Made by a program: the position numbers and the translations under genes. 64,000 nt of DNA. Origin: an uncultured Neptuniibacter sp. (GTDB taxonomy: Bacteria; Pseudomonadota; Gammaproteobacteria; Pseudomonadales; Balneatricaceae). The notes beneath the pieces are model-generated. The model made no database searches and was not told where the DNA came from. It saw only the letters and a program-made list of their open reading frames with translations. The stretch is taken from positions 62,001-126,000 of the forward strand of contig NZ_CANMIR010000009.1 in NCBI RefSeq assembly GCF_947498015.1. Reading direction: 5' to 3'. Positions within the stretch are counted from its first letter, which is position 1; each line of letters opens with the position of its first letter. Shown in pieces: positions 54,494 through 63,927 of this stretch.

Positions 54494-55740
54494 CAGGATG
54501 CTCCTTGTTCCTTAAGCTTGGCCATCTGAGCCAGGTAGCTCTTCAGGGAGCGTAAAGAGCCTGAAATGTCTGGCATCTCTGCAGTTACGCTGACCTCTTT
54601 GAGTTCACCGATCCCCTTCAGCAGGCTGAGGGTAGTCCCATCTTTCTGTTCAAAATAGGTTGAGATCCAATTTTGAGCTTTATTCAGGCTGGCATCATAT
54701 GAGGCTTGTTTGCGCTGTAGTAGAGCCAGTTGAGCCTGTTCGAGCATCAGATGGAGATTCTGCTGCAGATAATAGGTTTGCTCGGGAGAGAGCAGCGGTT
54801 CGATAGGCTCATCGCGATGTTGGATCACGACCAGCTGGTCCAGCTTATCCATCGCCTTGCCCCATGACGCCTCCAAACCGGCGCTCCAGGATTCGGCGAC
54901 TACATCCGGTGTGACCTCTTCGAGAAGTTCCGGTAGTTTTCGCTGTTCCGACAGCGGGATCAATCGGAGGTTGGGGACCTGGTTGTTTAGCGCGCCAAGT
55001 TTCAGAAAGACCCCTTCGGTATCCAGTTCCGGAACAGCTTCGAGCGCGGCGATATCAGCGGCCAGTGCTTTGCGCACCTCGTAGATAGAGACATCATCTG
55101 TCTCTTTCAAAATTTTATCGGCGGACTTTAAAAGCTTAACTGCACCGTCTGCAGTATTTTCCATCAACACTCTCTGATTCGCCAGACGTAACAGATACTC
55201 GACTTCAGCAAGGAGCCAGTCTTTGCGAGAGGTCTGCTGATTAGCGGTGACCTGCTGGATACTTTTTGTCAGGCGTTGCTGTAGCTCATCAATGTTGTTT
55301 TTATCGGATTGGCTTTGTGCTTGAAGCTGGCCTAGCTTCTGGTTCATGCTCGCAATCGCCTGATCAAGAGAACCGCGGGCTTCGCCTAATGAGGTGCTAA
55401 CTTGTGCTTCAATCGCTGCGTTGTTTTGAGCGACGGATGTGGTTTGTTGGAGGGATAGCCAATAAAGGTAACCCGCCGCACCTAAAGCAATAATAGAGAT
55501 AGGAAGCGCTAACTTACCTGGCCAGGTTGCCGGCTTTTTAACAGTTGCTTCTGCAGGTTTGTCTACAGGATCACTGACATCAGTTTCCATGGTTTTTTCC
55601 GAGACATCGGGCTCAATAGGCTCTTCTGTTTTTGTCTCTTCTTCCACTGTGCTTGCAGCAGCCTGATCTGCGGCTTCCTGCTCTGCCGGTTGCGATTCAG
55701 CTACGTTCTCTTCCTGTGATGGTTTGTTTTTGTTGCTCAT
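54493..55740 (-). CDS. hemX: HemX family membrane protein
   Basis: Protein of 415 residues with an acidic, Glu-rich first 75 residues, a single membrane helix at about 80-97 (LALPISIIALGAAGYLYWLSL), then a helical and coiled periplasmic region. Often misannotated as uroporphyrinogen-III methyltransferase; the methyltransferase motifs are absent here. It is thought to aid haem pathway control together with HemY. Between hemD (23-base gap) and hemY (overlap). Confidence 0.9.
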   Translation of the reverse strand: MSNKNKPSQEENVAESQPAEQEAADQAAASTVEEETKTEEPIEPDVSEKTMETDVSDPVDKPAEATVKKPATWPGKLALPISIIALGAAGYLYWLSLQQTTSVAQNNAAIEAQVSTSLGEARGSLDQAIASMNQKLGQLQAQSQSDKNNIDELQQRLTKSIQQVTANQQTSRKDWLLAEVEYLLRLANQRVLMENTADGAVKLLKSADKILKETDDVSIYEVRKALAADIAALEAVPELDTEGVFLKLGALNNQVPNLRLIPLSEQRKLPELLEEVTPDVVAESWSAGLEASWGKAMDKLDQLVVIQHRDEPIEPLLSPEQTYYLQQNLHLMLEQAQLALLQRKQASYDASLNKAQNWISTYFEQKDGTTLSLLKGIGELKEVSVTAEMPDISGSLRSLKSYLAQMAKLKEQGAS

Positions 55741-55763
55741 CTGTCGATTTCCGCAAAAGTCAG

Positions 55764-56546
55764 TTACTGCAGCAGGGCTTTGATCATCGATTGATCATCC
55801 GGGCCTGCTGATGTGGTTATTCGGTTGAATCCTGCTTTCAACGCCTCTTGTCTGATTCGCTCGCTGGGCACAACAAGATGGCAGTTTAATAGTGAATCTG
55901 TGCTTAACTCTTTCCCTTGATCGATAACAAGTTTCATCAGGTTATTCAGTCCGGCTGCACTGCTGATAAGTATTGCATCCAAAGGCTTACTAAAGAGTGT
56001 GCCCTCAACATCCTGCTGACTATACTCAGGGCAGTGGCGACGATACAGTTCAGCATAGCTAACCTCTGCACCCCGTGCACGCAGTTCTGTTGCTAATTTT
56101 TCTCTGCCCCCTTCGCCGCGCATAATGAGGATCTTTTCCGATTCGACCTGGGCTAATGCAGGGGAGTTGAGCAGTGCTTCTGAATCGTAACCCAGTGGGC
56201 TGTGATAGGCATCTATACCATAGTTGCTCAGTTCAGCGGCGCTCTGTTTTCCTATAGCCAGCCATTGGACACCAAGTGGCAGTTGTGGCCAGTACTGGTC
56301 GATCCAGTCACAGCCGATCCGGACTGCATTCGGGCTGATGAAAATCACATGCTGATAAAGATCCAGATCGATGATCTGCTGCTTTAACGCATGAAAGCCG
56401 GAATCCGACTCAGAGACGGGCTTTATCTCCAGCAGGGGGAAGGGGATGGCTTCCGCACCAGACGTTTTGAGATCCTGGATCAGATGGGTGGCCTGATGTG
56501 CTGGGCGGGTGACCAGCACTCTCAGGTTGTTACGCGAAGTTCTCAT
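55764..56546 (-). CDS. hemD: Uroporphyrinogen-III synthase
   Basis: Cyclises hydroxymethylbilane to uroporphyrinogen III. The 260-residue sequence is poorly conserved across the family, as expected, but starts VLVTRPAHQATHLIQDL, and contains FISPNAVRIGCDWI and ILISSAAGLNNLMKLV, in the two-domain layout. Three bases separate it from hemC. Confidence 0.9.
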   Translation of the reverse strand: MRTSRNNLRVLVTRPAHQATHLIQDLKTSGAEAIPFPLLEIKPVSESDSGFHALKQQIIDLDLYQHVIFISPNAVRIGCDWIDQYWPQLPLGVQWLAIGKQSAAELSNYGIDAYHSPLGYDSEALLNSPALAQVESEKILIMRGEGGREKLATELRARGAEVSYAELYRRHCPEYSQQDVEGTLFSKPLDAILISSAAGLNNLMKLVIDQGKELSTDSLLNCHLVVPSERIRQEALKAGFNRITTSAGPDDQSMIKALLQ

Positions 56547-56549
56547 GAT

Positions 56550-57485
56550 CTACTGCTGATTATAAACAGCATCCAGTATCTCTTTGGCTCCGGCATCCAG
56601 GAGCCGTTCGGCCAGTTTGATACCGATCTCTTCCGCTTGTGCAGGGCTGCCAGTTTCTTCATCTCTAAGAATCACTGTGCCATCGGGTCTGGCTACAAGC
56701 CCGCGTAAAAAGAGTGCGTTGTTGCTATCGCTGAGTGTGGCGTAACAGGCGATAGGTACCTGGCAGCCGCCCTCCAGACGTCGGTTCATGGCGCGCTCTG
56801 CGGTCACTCTCCAGGCAGTTTCCTGATCGTGGAGCGGTTTCAATAGATCCATAAGTTCCGCATCACTTGTGCGACACTCGATGCCTACAGCGCCCTGCCC
56901 ACCTGCTGGGAGGCTGAATTCGACAGGGATTTCTGAGCGGATCCGCTCATCCATTTTCAGGCGAAGTAGGCCTGCTGTGGCCAGGATGATCGCATCATAT
57001 TCACCGTCGTCGAGTTTGCGTAAACGCGTATTGACGTTACCCCTCAGCCACTTAATTTTAAGATCCGGACGTTTCTCACGGATCTGAGCTTCTCTACGCA
57101 GGGAGGAAGTACCTACAACGGAGCCCTCTGGTAACTCGTCAATACTGTTGTAGTGATTGGAAACAAAAGCATCGGTCGGTTTTTCTCGTGGGCAGATGAC
57201 GGCTAAACCCAGACCTTCAGGGAACTCCATGGGCACATCTTTCATCGAGTGAACCGCAATATCAGCTTCACCTGCCAGCATCGCTTCTTCAAGTTCTTTG
57301 ACGAAGAGCCCTTTGCCTCCAACTTTAGCGAGTGGCGCATCCAGAATTTTATCGCCTTTGGAGGTCATGCCCAGAAGTTCGACCTGAAGACCTGCGTGGT
57401 GGCGCTCTAATTCAGCTTTTACATACTCTGCTTGCCAGAGTGCCAACGGGCTTTTACGCGTAGCAATTCGGATGGTTCGGCTCAT
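56550..57485 (-). CDS. hemC: Porphobilinogen deaminase
   Basis: Polymerises four porphobilinogens into hydroxymethylbilane. The 311 residues match the E. coli length (313): [18 protein letters not shown] start, dipyrromethane-binding Cys in [26 protein letters not shown], and [13 protein letters not shown] 57485 is used, since an upstream extension to 57611 runs into the argH promoter zone. Divergent from argH. Confidence 0.96.
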   Translation of the reverse strand: MSRTIRIATRKSPLALWQAEYVKAELERHHAGLQVELLGMTSKGDKILDAPLAKVGGKGLFVKELEEAMLAGEADIAVHSMKDVPMEFPEGLGLAVICPREKPTDAFVSNHYNSIDELPEGSVVGTSSLRREAQIREKRPDLKIKWLRGNVNTRLRKLDDGEYDAIILATAGLLRLKMDERIRSEIPVEFSLPAGGQGAVGIECRTSDAELMDLLKPLHDQETAWRVTAERAMNRRLEGGCQVPIACYATLSDSNNALFLRGLVARPDGTVILRDEETGSPAQAEEIGIKLAERLLDAGAKEILDAVYNQQ

Positions 57486-57648
57486 AAAAATCGTCTCAAA
57501 TACGGCATAGTGAATAATTGTTGCCGATTGTAGCAGATTGAGAAGGGCGATATAGACACTACAGGTCAAAGGGCGTGGTATAATATCGCGCAATTTTACA
57601 GTAGCAGTCAAAAGGCTGTGTGAGTCATCGAGTAATTAGAGGTTTCCC

Positions 57649-59043
57649 ATGAGTGATAAAACCAACCAGCAGTGGGGTGGTCGTTTTAATGAGCCAACCG
57701 ATGCGTTCGTGGCACGTTTCACCGCATCCGTGGAATTTGATCAGCGTATGTACCTGCAGGACATTCGCGGTTCTATCGCTCATGCCAAAATGCTGACACA
57801 GGCGGGCGTGCTGACTGAACAGGAGCGCGATGACATTATTCGTGGCCTGGGTGAGATTCGGGTTGAGATTGAACGTGGTGAATTCGAATGGTCTGTTGAG
57901 CTGGAAGATGTGCATATGAACATCGAAGCGGCATTGACCAAAAAAATAGGTATCACTGGGAAGAAACTGCATACCGGTCGTTCCAGAAACGATCAGGTGG
58001 CGACTGATATCCGTTTGTACCTGCGTGATGAGATCGACCTGGTTTTGGCTGAAATCACACGTCTGCAGCAGGGGTTGTTAGGGTTGGCCGAGCGTGAAGC
58101 GGATACCATCATGCCTGGCTTTACCCACCTACAAACTGCGCAGCCGGTCACATTTGGTCATCACCTGCTGGCTTGGTTTGAGATGCTGACGCGCGATTTC
58201 GGTCGTTTTGAAGATTGCCGGGAGCGTACTAACGTGATGCCGCTAGGTGCTGCTGCTTTGGCAGGGACAACCTATCCGATTCAGCGGGATTATACCTGCG
58301 AACTCCTTGAGTTCAGCGCACCTGCAGAGAATTCACTGGACGCCGTATCAGATCGTGATTTTGCGATCGAATTTTGTGCAGCATCCAGTATTCTGCTGAT
58401 GCACCTGACCCGTATGTCCGAAGAGCTTGTGCTGTGGACATCGGCTCAATTTAATTTCATCAATCTGCCAGACCGCTTCTGCACAGGCTCTTCAATTATG
58501 CCGCAGAAGAAAAACCCGGATGTTCCTGAGTTGGTGCGGGGTAAATCCGGCCGGGTTTATGGTCATCTGATGAGCCTGCTCACGTTAATGAAGTCGCAAC
58601 CTCTGGCTTATAACAAAGATAATCAGGAAGACAAAGAACCGCTGTTCGATGCGATCGATACAGTGAAAGGCTGTTTGCGGGCGTTTGCTGATATGGTGCC
58701 TGCTCTTGAGTCGAACAAAGAGAGCATGCGTGAAGCAGCACTCCGTGGTTTCTCTACTGCGACTGATCTGGCGGACTATCTGGTTCGCAAAGGGATGCCA
58801 TTCCGTGATGCCCACGAAGTCGTTGGGAAGTCGGTTGCTTATGGAATTGAACAGAATAAGGATCTGGGTGAAATGAGCCTGGAGGAGCTGGCTCAGTTCT
58901 CTGATACGATTGAGCAGGATGTGTTTGAAGTGCTGACGTTGGAAGGTTCTGTCGCAGCGCGTGACCATATTGGTGGCACCGCTCCTGATCAGGTCCGTGC
59001 AGCGGTCAAACGCGGTCAGGTGAAACTGGATCAGCGGGGATAA
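57649..59043 (+). CDS. argH: Argininosuccinate lyase
   Basis: Splits argininosuccinate into arginine and fumarate. The 464 residues include [55 protein letters not shown] and the fumarase-family signature [16 protein letters not shown] with the catalytic Ser loop. AGAGG precedes the ATG and a TATAAT at 57579 is a possible -10. hemCD / argH divergence is shared with Pseudomonas. Confidence 0.97.
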   Translation: MSDKTNQQWGGRFNEPTDAFVARFTASVEFDQRMYLQDIRGSIAHAKMLTQAGVLTEQERDDIIRGLGEIRVEIERGEFEWSVELEDVHMNIEAALTKKIGITGKKLHTGRSRNDQVATDIRLYLRDEIDLVLAEITRLQQGLLGLAEREADTIMPGFTHLQTAQPVTFGHHLLAWFEMLTRDFGRFEDCRERTNVMPLGAAALAGTTYPIQRDYTCELLEFSAPAENSLDAVSDRDFAIEFCAASSILLMHLTRMSEELVLWTSAQFNFINLPDRFCTGSSIMPQKKNPDVPELVRGKSGRVYGHLMSLLTLMKSQPLAYNKDNQEDKEPLFDAIDTVKGCLRAFADMVPALESNKESMREAALRGFSTATDLADYLVRKGMPFRDAHEVVGKSVAYGIEQNKDLGEMSLEELAQFSDTIEQDVFEVLTLEGSVAARDHIGGTAPDQVRAAVKRGQVKLDQRG

Positions 59044-59059
59044 CACGCGTCACTATTAG

Positions 59060-59086
59060 AAAACGCGCCTGATGGCGCGTTTTTTA
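59060..59086. terminator. Bidirectional rho-independent terminator
   Basis: AAAACGCGCC and GGCGCGTTTT arms with a four-base loop, followed by T residues; overlaps the end of the convergent diguanylate cyclase gene. Confidence 0.92.
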
Positions 59087-60691
59087 TGCCACTATTGAGC
59101 GGTTTCTCCCCTGTTCTTTCGCCATATATAGTGCTTTATCCGCAGCTTGATAGACCGTTTCAAAGCTGTTGCCATGTTCGGGGGAGGTGGCAACTCCTAT
59201 AGAGATAGAGCTGCCTTTTGCTCTGGGAAATGCGGCCGCGACCTTCAGTTCATACTGTATTCGAATCCATTCGGCCTTCTGAAAAGCGGTCTCGAGCGGG
59301 GTGTTGGGGAGCAGAATAATAAACTCCTCTCCTCCATAGCGGCAGACCAGATCATTGCTTCTGCACTCCTCCCTCATCAGGGTTGCGAGGAACTGGAGAA
59401 CTTCATCTCCTGCCTTATGTCCAAGTTCATCATTCACCCGTTTGAAGTGGTCAACGTCTACCATCAGGAGGCTGGTTGGGCCTCTGGATGGATCGGTAAA
59501 ACTTAGTTCCACATGTTCTTCAAGAAAACGGCGGTTAAACAGTCCGGTGAGAGGGTCATGTGTGGCCTGCTGTTGCAGTTTATCTTTTAGAATATTGATC
59601 TCTTCAATGGTAGCCTGAAGTTGATCATTGGATTCTCGGACTTGGTGTTCGAGCTTCTTCTGCTCCGTGATGTCGGTTGAGATACCGATGTAGCTGTCGA
59701 TCTCTCCCTCTTCATTAAACATCGGGATCTTGACCGTCCAGTAATAGAATGTTTTTTCCGGAGTCGCAAATGTTTCGATGCAGTTGACCCGCTTACCTGT
59801 ATTGAAAACCTGCCGGTCAGTGCGGTCGAACTCCTCGCCCTGTTCAGGCCCAAGGAGATCAAAGTTGTCCATCCCTACAATCTCATCGCTTTTGCGTTGA
59901 AACAGCTGTTCTGTCATGCGATTTATATACTGAAACCGGCGTGCCTTATCCTTTATGAAAATGTATGCGCCAACGTTATCCAGAATTGTAGATAGTTGTT
60001 TCTCGCTCGTATGGAGCTGCTGTTGAACTCTTTTCTGTTCGGTAATATCTGTTGATATGCCAAACAGTCCAGTTATCTCACCGGTCTCATTGATCAGCGG
60101 TTTTTTGACCGAGAGGTAGTGACGGTATTCATTAAACTGAGGGACAAAATTGAGTTCTTCGGTTTCCACCGTATGGCCAGCTTCGATAACCGGGCTGTCT
60201 ATCTTCTGAAGTTCCGAGCCGGTCTCTTCGCCAAAGAAATCATTGTCGGTTCCACCGATGACCTCCTCTCGCTCCCTCTCAAACAGCTCGCAGACCTGCT
60301 GATTGGCGTAGGTGTACTGGTACTGATTATCTTTGCAGTAAACATAAGCACCCAGATGGTCAACGATATTAAAGAAGTTATGCAGCGCTTCCTCTGAGGG
60401 GATAGCGGGAGTGATGTTGACCGCAATATATCGTTGGTTAGCGTCATTTATTTCTGAATAACGAGCGGTTAAGTGCTGGTTCTGAAAGGCTACCGCCTGG
60501 ATCTCAGGGAGTGTCTCAGAGGTGGCAGACCTGATGATCTCATGCTTCCAGCACTCTGTTTTAGTGAAATCCTCACCTGTGGTTTTAAGTATCACTGAAG
60601 CTGCAGGATTCAAAAGGATCAGTGTTTGTGTGTCAGGGTCGATAAGAAGGTAGGCTTCAGAGAGTTGCGAAAACAGGTCCGTTATCGTCAT
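59084..60691 (-). CDS. PAS-PAS-PAS diguanylate cyclase
   Basis: Cytoplasmic c-di-GMP synthase of 535 residues without membrane segments. Three PAS domains (about 1-115, 125-235 and 245-355; two end in ISTDITEQK) and a GGDEF domain at about 375-535 with GGEEF and an RSND inhibitory site five residues ahead. The active-site motif GGEEF is catalytically competent in the family. ATG 60691 has GGAG seven bases before it; ATG 60703 is less supported. The PAS domains could bind haem, FAD or metabolites, not decidable here. Confidence 0.9.
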   Translation of the reverse strand: MTITDLFSQLSEAYLLIDPDTQTLILLNPAASVILKTTGEDFTKTECWKHEIIRSATSETLPEIQAVAFQNQHLTARYSEINDANQRYIAVNITPAIPSEEALHNFFNIVDHLGAYVYCKDNQYQYTYANQQVCELFEREREEVIGGTDNDFFGEETGSELQKIDSPVIEAGHTVETEELNFVPQFNEYRHYLSVKKPLINETGEITGLFGISTDITEQKRVQQQLHTSEKQLSTILDNVGAYIFIKDKARRFQYINRMTEQLFQRKSDEIVGMDNFDLLGPEQGEEFDRTDRQVFNTGKRVNCIETFATPEKTFYYWTVKIPMFNEEGEIDSYIGISTDITEQKKLEHQVRESNDQLQATIEEINILKDKLQQQATHDPLTGLFNRRFLEEHVELSFTDPSRGPTSLLMVDVDHFKRVNDELGHKAGDEVLQFLATLMREECRSNDLVCRYGGEEFIILLPNTPLETAFQKAEWIRIQYELKVAAAFPRAKGSSISIGVATSPEHGNSFETVYQAADKALYMAKEQGRNRSIVA

Positions 60692-60704
60692 AAGTGTCTC
60701 CATA

Positions 60705-60732
60705 CCCTCCCGGATAGTTTTATCCGGAAGGG
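60705..60732 (-). repeat. Hairpin ahead of the diguanylate cyclase gene
   Basis: Twelve-base stem CCCTCCCGGATA/TATCCGGAAGGG with one mismatch and a four-base loop, between the GcvR-like and cyclase genes. No T-run follows on either strand, so it is likely an mRNA structure near the cyclase start rather than a full terminator. Confidence 0.6.
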
Positions 60733-60760
60733 TGAACTGCGCTTACGGGTGGGGCTTAGG

Positions 60761-61279
60761 TTAGGCGTTCAGACTGATGTCAACCATCAGGTCACTAGCG
60801 ATCCCCTCCAGTGATTCCTGCAGTTCGTCCAGATCCAGATCAGCGCTGGCGAGTAACTCTGCTTCAGCTTTGAATAACAGTTCAGCTGACATCGAGCCGG
60901 ATACCAGTTCAGTTGACAGGCGCTCAACATTGACATGTCGCTTGGCCAGAGCGCTGGAGATATCACGAACGATGCCTGGTTTATCGTGACCCACAAGCTC
61001 TAGCGTGAAGCTCTGGGTTTTGCCTGAAATCTCCGGGGTGTCAGTGTGTTCGGCCGTAACCTTAAGTCCCTGAGACTCCAGTGCGTTTAAGGCATCGATG
61101 AGTGCACTGGTCTGAGATTCTGGAACTTCGGTAATCATTATCCCAGCAAATTTTCCTGCCAGTCGTGACATGCCTGATTCCAGCCAGTTGCCACCATGTT
61201 CAGTTATTGTCTGCGCAAGCATTTCTACCAATCCTGGTTTATCAGGACCGATGACGGTTAGGACAAGAGATGTCATCAT
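60761..61279 (-). CDS. GcvR-like ACT domain regulator
   Basis: Protein of 172 residues with two ACT domains (about 4-75: LVLTVIGPDKPGLVEMLAQTITEHGGNW; about 90-165: LVGHDKPGIVRDISSALAKRHVNVERL), the layout of GcvR, which represses the glycine cleavage system by antagonising GcvA. Glycine binding is expected between ACT domains. GGAG precedes ATG 61279 by seven bases. gcvA is not nearby, so the regulatory target is inferred. Confidence 0.85.
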   Translation of the reverse strand: MMTSLVLTVIGPDKPGLVEMLAQTITEHGGNWLESGMSRLAGKFAGIMITEVPESQTSALIDALNALESQGLKVTAEHTDTPEISGKTQSFTLELVGHDKPGIVRDISSALAKRHVNVERLSTELVSGSMSAELLFKAEAELLASADLDLDELQESLEGIASDLMVDISLNA

Positions 61280-61450
61280 GAGTTAACTCCACTATATGCT
61301 TCTTTAGTGATGATGCTGTAACCTCGGCAAAGGGATCAGACAACCTGACCCGACCGGCCTGCGCGCTTGAACAAAAAGCCTTGTCCTAAAACACCGGTCC
61401 AAGATATACAGCAGCCTTCATTTACTACTCTACAAAAATACTATAACACT

Positions 61451-62380
61451 ATGTTCGAAATTATCAGTGCCTTATGGCCAGTATTTGCGTTAATTATTTT
61501 GGGCTACATTGCCCGCCGTACACGCTTTCCCGGTGATGATTTTTGGGTTCAGGCTGAAAAGGCGACTTATTTTATTCTGTTTCCTGTCCTGCTGGTCTCC
61601 CGGTTGGCAACAACCGATATGTCAGCCGTTGAGCTGGATACAATCGGATTAGGTGTTTTACTTCTCGTTTTATCCGGGAGTGCACTGGCATTTCTGATCA
61701 GACCTCTGGCCGGAACCGATGCTGCAGGATTTACATCGCTCTATCAGGGATCGGTGCGTTTTAATGTCTATGTCGGGCTGGCCGCTTCAGCAACCTTATT
61801 TGGTGAGCAGGGTGTGGTGATCGGTGCCGTGATTATGGCGCTGATGATTCCGCTGTTAAATCTCTTATGTGTATTGGTGTTTTCTCTCTTTACGCACAAA
61901 ACGGGCAAGCTGAGTTCCGTTTTTCTTGCCGTTATTAAAAATCCGCTGATTCTCAGTAGCCTCTTAGGATTAGGCCTGAATCAATCTGGTCTGGGATTTC
62001 CTCTCATGTTAGAGCCTGTAGCGGATCTACTTGGACGGATGGCTCTGCCTCTTGGATTGCTAGCTGTAGGTGCAGGATTGAGTTTTAAAGTCTTGGTGAA
62101 GAGCCGTAAATCGATACTATGGTCATCGTTCATCAAGCTGATATTGATGCCTTTATCAGCGTTTGTGATCTGTAATCTGTTATCACTGGACCTTACAACG
62201 GCCGAAGTGTTCTGGCTCTATGCTGCACTCCCGACAGCCACATCCTCCTATATTCTGGCCCGTCAGTTAGGTGGTGATGCAGGGATGATGGCTGCCATTG
62301 TCACCGGGCAGACGCTGCTTTCTATGGTATCCATTCCAATGAGCTTGATCTGTATCACTTTTTTGCAAAACTTTATGTAA
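61451..62380 (+). CDS. AEC family transporter
   Basis: Inner-membrane permease of 309 residues with about ten helices, of the auxin-efflux-carrier family. Features: ALWPVFALIILGYIARR start, LNLLCVLVFSLF, GAGLSFKVLVK and the end YAALPTATSSYILARQLGGDAGMMAAIVTGQTLLS in short form. Bacterial members transport malate or other organic acids; substrate unknown here. ATG 61451 is preferred; an in-frame start at 61367 would add 28 residues without a ribosome site. Confidence 0.88.
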   Translation: MFEIISALWPVFALIILGYIARRTRFPGDDFWVQAEKATYFILFPVLLVSRLATTDMSAVELDTIGLGVLLLVLSGSALAFLIRPLAGTDAAGFTSLYQGSVRFNVYVGLAASATLFGEQGVVIGAVIMALMIPLLNLLCVLVFSLFTHKTGKLSSVFLAVIKNPLILSSLLGLGLNQSGLGFPLMLEPVADLLGRMALPLGLLAVGAGLSFKVLVKSRKSILWSSFIKLILMPLSAFVICNLLSLDLTTAEVFWLYAALPTATSSYILARQLGGDAGMMAAIVTGQTLLSMVSIPMSLICITFLQNFM

Positions 62381-62560
62381 AACAGGGAGTAATTCGTGTT
62401 ATTTGCCTTTTTTCATTAAAATAAGTACGTAAGTGGTCGATACTTTCATATAGAAGCTTTGTAAATAAGTTGCAAAAAAACTGAAATATGGAAAACTACG
62501 CCCCGGATATTAAACGAACATGCGTTTGTTTAAGTGGCGGTATACCCAATAGGCAAAGTA

Positions 62561-62686
62561 ATGAAAAAAGGTCCAGATCTGGTTTTAATCTTAGTTGTGG
62601 TGTTCGTGCTAGGGTCAGTTATGACCGGCGTATCACATTCTGATTTCCAGTTTGCCTCGCTGTTTCAGCAGGTATTCAATAGTTAA
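62561..62686 (+). CDS. Small single-pass membrane protein, 41 residues
   Basis: ATG 62561 to TAA 62686. A basic start (MKKGPD), a hydrophobic helix (about residues 7-23, LVLILVVVFVLGSVMTG) and a short polar end SDFQFASLFQQVFNS. AGG sits seven bases upstream. It lies just before the convergent fau gene end, in a 312-base space otherwise without genes. Family not recognised; start and coding style support reality but chance cannot be excluded. Confidence 0.55.
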   Translation: MKKGPDLVLILVVVFVLGSVMTGVSHSDFQFASLFQQVFNS

Positions 62687-62692
62687 GGCTCC

Positions 62693-63277
62693 CTAAGGGT
62701 AGCTTTGGCTGTCAGTCACAATCGAACTTAGAGGGATGTCCCATCCCTCTACCGGTAACTTTTCCACTTTCTGTATCTCATGCGCCAGGCCTATCAGGTC
62801 GGGCCCCCGCAGCCCGTGCGGCTGGTTTTTAAAACTGAAAGTCCGATCATAATAACCTCCCCCCATCCCCATGCGATTGCCCAGAGGGTCAAATGCAACA
62901 AGGGGAAGTAGCACCAGCTGCAGTGACCAGGCAGCTCTGCGTTTGGCTGGGATCAGTTTCGGTTCTTTAATCCCGTAGATATTTCTTACCATCGGTGTTT
63001 GTGGGGTATAGGGAACAAACCAGAGTCGATTGTGAAGTACCGGATGCAGGACGGGAAGATACACCTGTTTACCCAGACGCCAGCAGAGTTTGATCAATGG
63101 CACTGGATCGATTTCACCGTCGTTTGGCAGGTACATCGCAATATGTTTGGCCCGGCGAAAGTCCTGCCGGCAGCGTAGATTGCGTAACAGAGCGCTAGCT
63201 GCATCCTGCTGTTGTTCAGGGGTGAGTGATCTGCGCAGGGTGCGGATCTGTTGACGGAGGTGTGTTCGTTTATTCAT
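62693..63277 (-). CDS. fau: 5-formyltetrahydrofolate cyclo-ligase
   Basis: ATP-dependent enzyme of 194 residues converting 5-formyl-THF to 5,10-methenyl-THF. Motifs: NKRTHLRQQIRTLRRSLTP start, IAMYLPNDGEIDPVPLI, and the C-terminal phosphate site LVAFDPLGNRMGMGGGYYDRTF. Placed after the 6S RNA gene on the same strand, the standard ssrS-ygfA arrangement. Confidence 0.95.
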   Translation of the reverse strand: MNKRTHLRQQIRTLRRSLTPEQQQDAASALLRNLRCRQDFRRAKHIAMYLPNDGEIDPVPLIKLCWRLGKQVYLPVLHPVLHNRLWFVPYTPQTPMVRNIYGIKEPKLIPAKRRAAWSLQLVLLPLVAFDPLGNRMGMGGGYYDRTFSFKNQPHGLRGPDLIGLAHEIQKVEKLPVEGWDIPLSSIVTDSQSYP

Positions 63278-63289
63278 AGCTTAGTTGGT

Positions 63290-63470
63290 GAGATCCCCAG
63301 GGTGCCGGTGCTGGATATGGCCCTGAACCCGAAGGTTCAAGGAGGGGGTCACTGAGTAACGTTAGGCTTTCCGTCAAATCGGACATGCACACCAGAAACT
63401 ACGAGCAACCTCCAAAAGTGTGATTATCGGCTCGAGGGACGTAACCAACTATCGAACACCCCAGGGCATG
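63290..63470 (-). ncRNA. ssrS: 6S RNA
   Basis: RNA of about 180 bases that binds sigma-70 RNA polymerase and mimics an open promoter. The ends close by CACCCCAGGG (63457-63466) with CCCCAGGGTG (63295-63304), allowing G-U pairs. The conserved arm CCTTGAACC-TTC-GGGTTCAGGG lies at about 63325-63350, as in E. coli 6S RNA. Location between zapA and fau confirms it. The precise ends are estimated. Confidence 0.9.
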
Positions 63471-63475
63471 GCTCC

Positions 63476-63503
63476 ATTATACGCTTTTAAGTTGTAGTGT
63501 CAG
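63476..63503 (-). promoter_or_regulatory. ssrS: Sigma-70 promoter of 6S RNA
   Basis: On the minus strand CTGACA (-35, plus 63498-63503) and a perfect TATAAT (-10, plus 63476-63481), 16 bases apart. It would start the transcript near 63469, just where the 6S closing stem begins. Confidence 0.8.
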
Positions 63504-63603
63504 GTCTTGAAATTTAATGAATATATGCTAAATAAATTATTAACTGGTTGTTAATTATGCAGTTTTATTGGTGTATGAAAAGAATTCAAGCTGATTCGCC
63601 GGT

Positions 63604-63927
63604 TTATTCTGAGGTATCGAGGCTTGCAGCTTTGTCCTGTTTGGTTAAAGCCTGATCGATCTTGTCACCCAGATGTTGAAGCCGGTCAGCCACGCCGACA
63701 TGGATCTCCTGTTTGGACTGCAATAATTCATGGGCCAGATTGAGTGCGGCCATAATTGCAATGCGTTCAAGTCCAAGGACTTTGCCAGACTTTCTTATCT
63801 CCAGCATTTTTGTATTGAGAAAATCAGCTGAGGCAAGCAGCTCCGCTTCAGCATCTGGAGGGCAGTTAAAGTTAAACTCTTTTTCAAGCAGTTTGATAGA
63901 GACTGGCTGTGATTCCGCTTCACTCAT
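63604..63927 (-). CDS. zapA: Cell division protein ZapA
   Basis: Cytosolic protein of 107 residues that binds and bundles FtsZ at midcell. N-terminal fold (VSIKLLEKEFNFNCPPDAEAELLASADFLN) followed by a coiled-coil helix to residue 95. Overlaps the preceding TIGR02449 gene stop (ATGA), indicating coupling. It lies upstream of 6S RNA and fau, as in many gammaproteobacteria. Confidence 0.92.
   Translation of the reverse strand: MSEAESQPVSIKLLEKEFNFNCPPDAEAELLASADFLNTKMLEIRKSGKVLGLERIAIMAALNLAHELLQSKQEIHVGVADRLQHLGDKIDQALTKQDKAASLDTSE

Noticed and set aside
55740..55764. hemX as true uroporphyrinogen-III methyltransferase
   Set aside because: The glycine-rich SAM-binding motifs of that enzyme are absent; the protein is a single-helix coiled-coil HemX.
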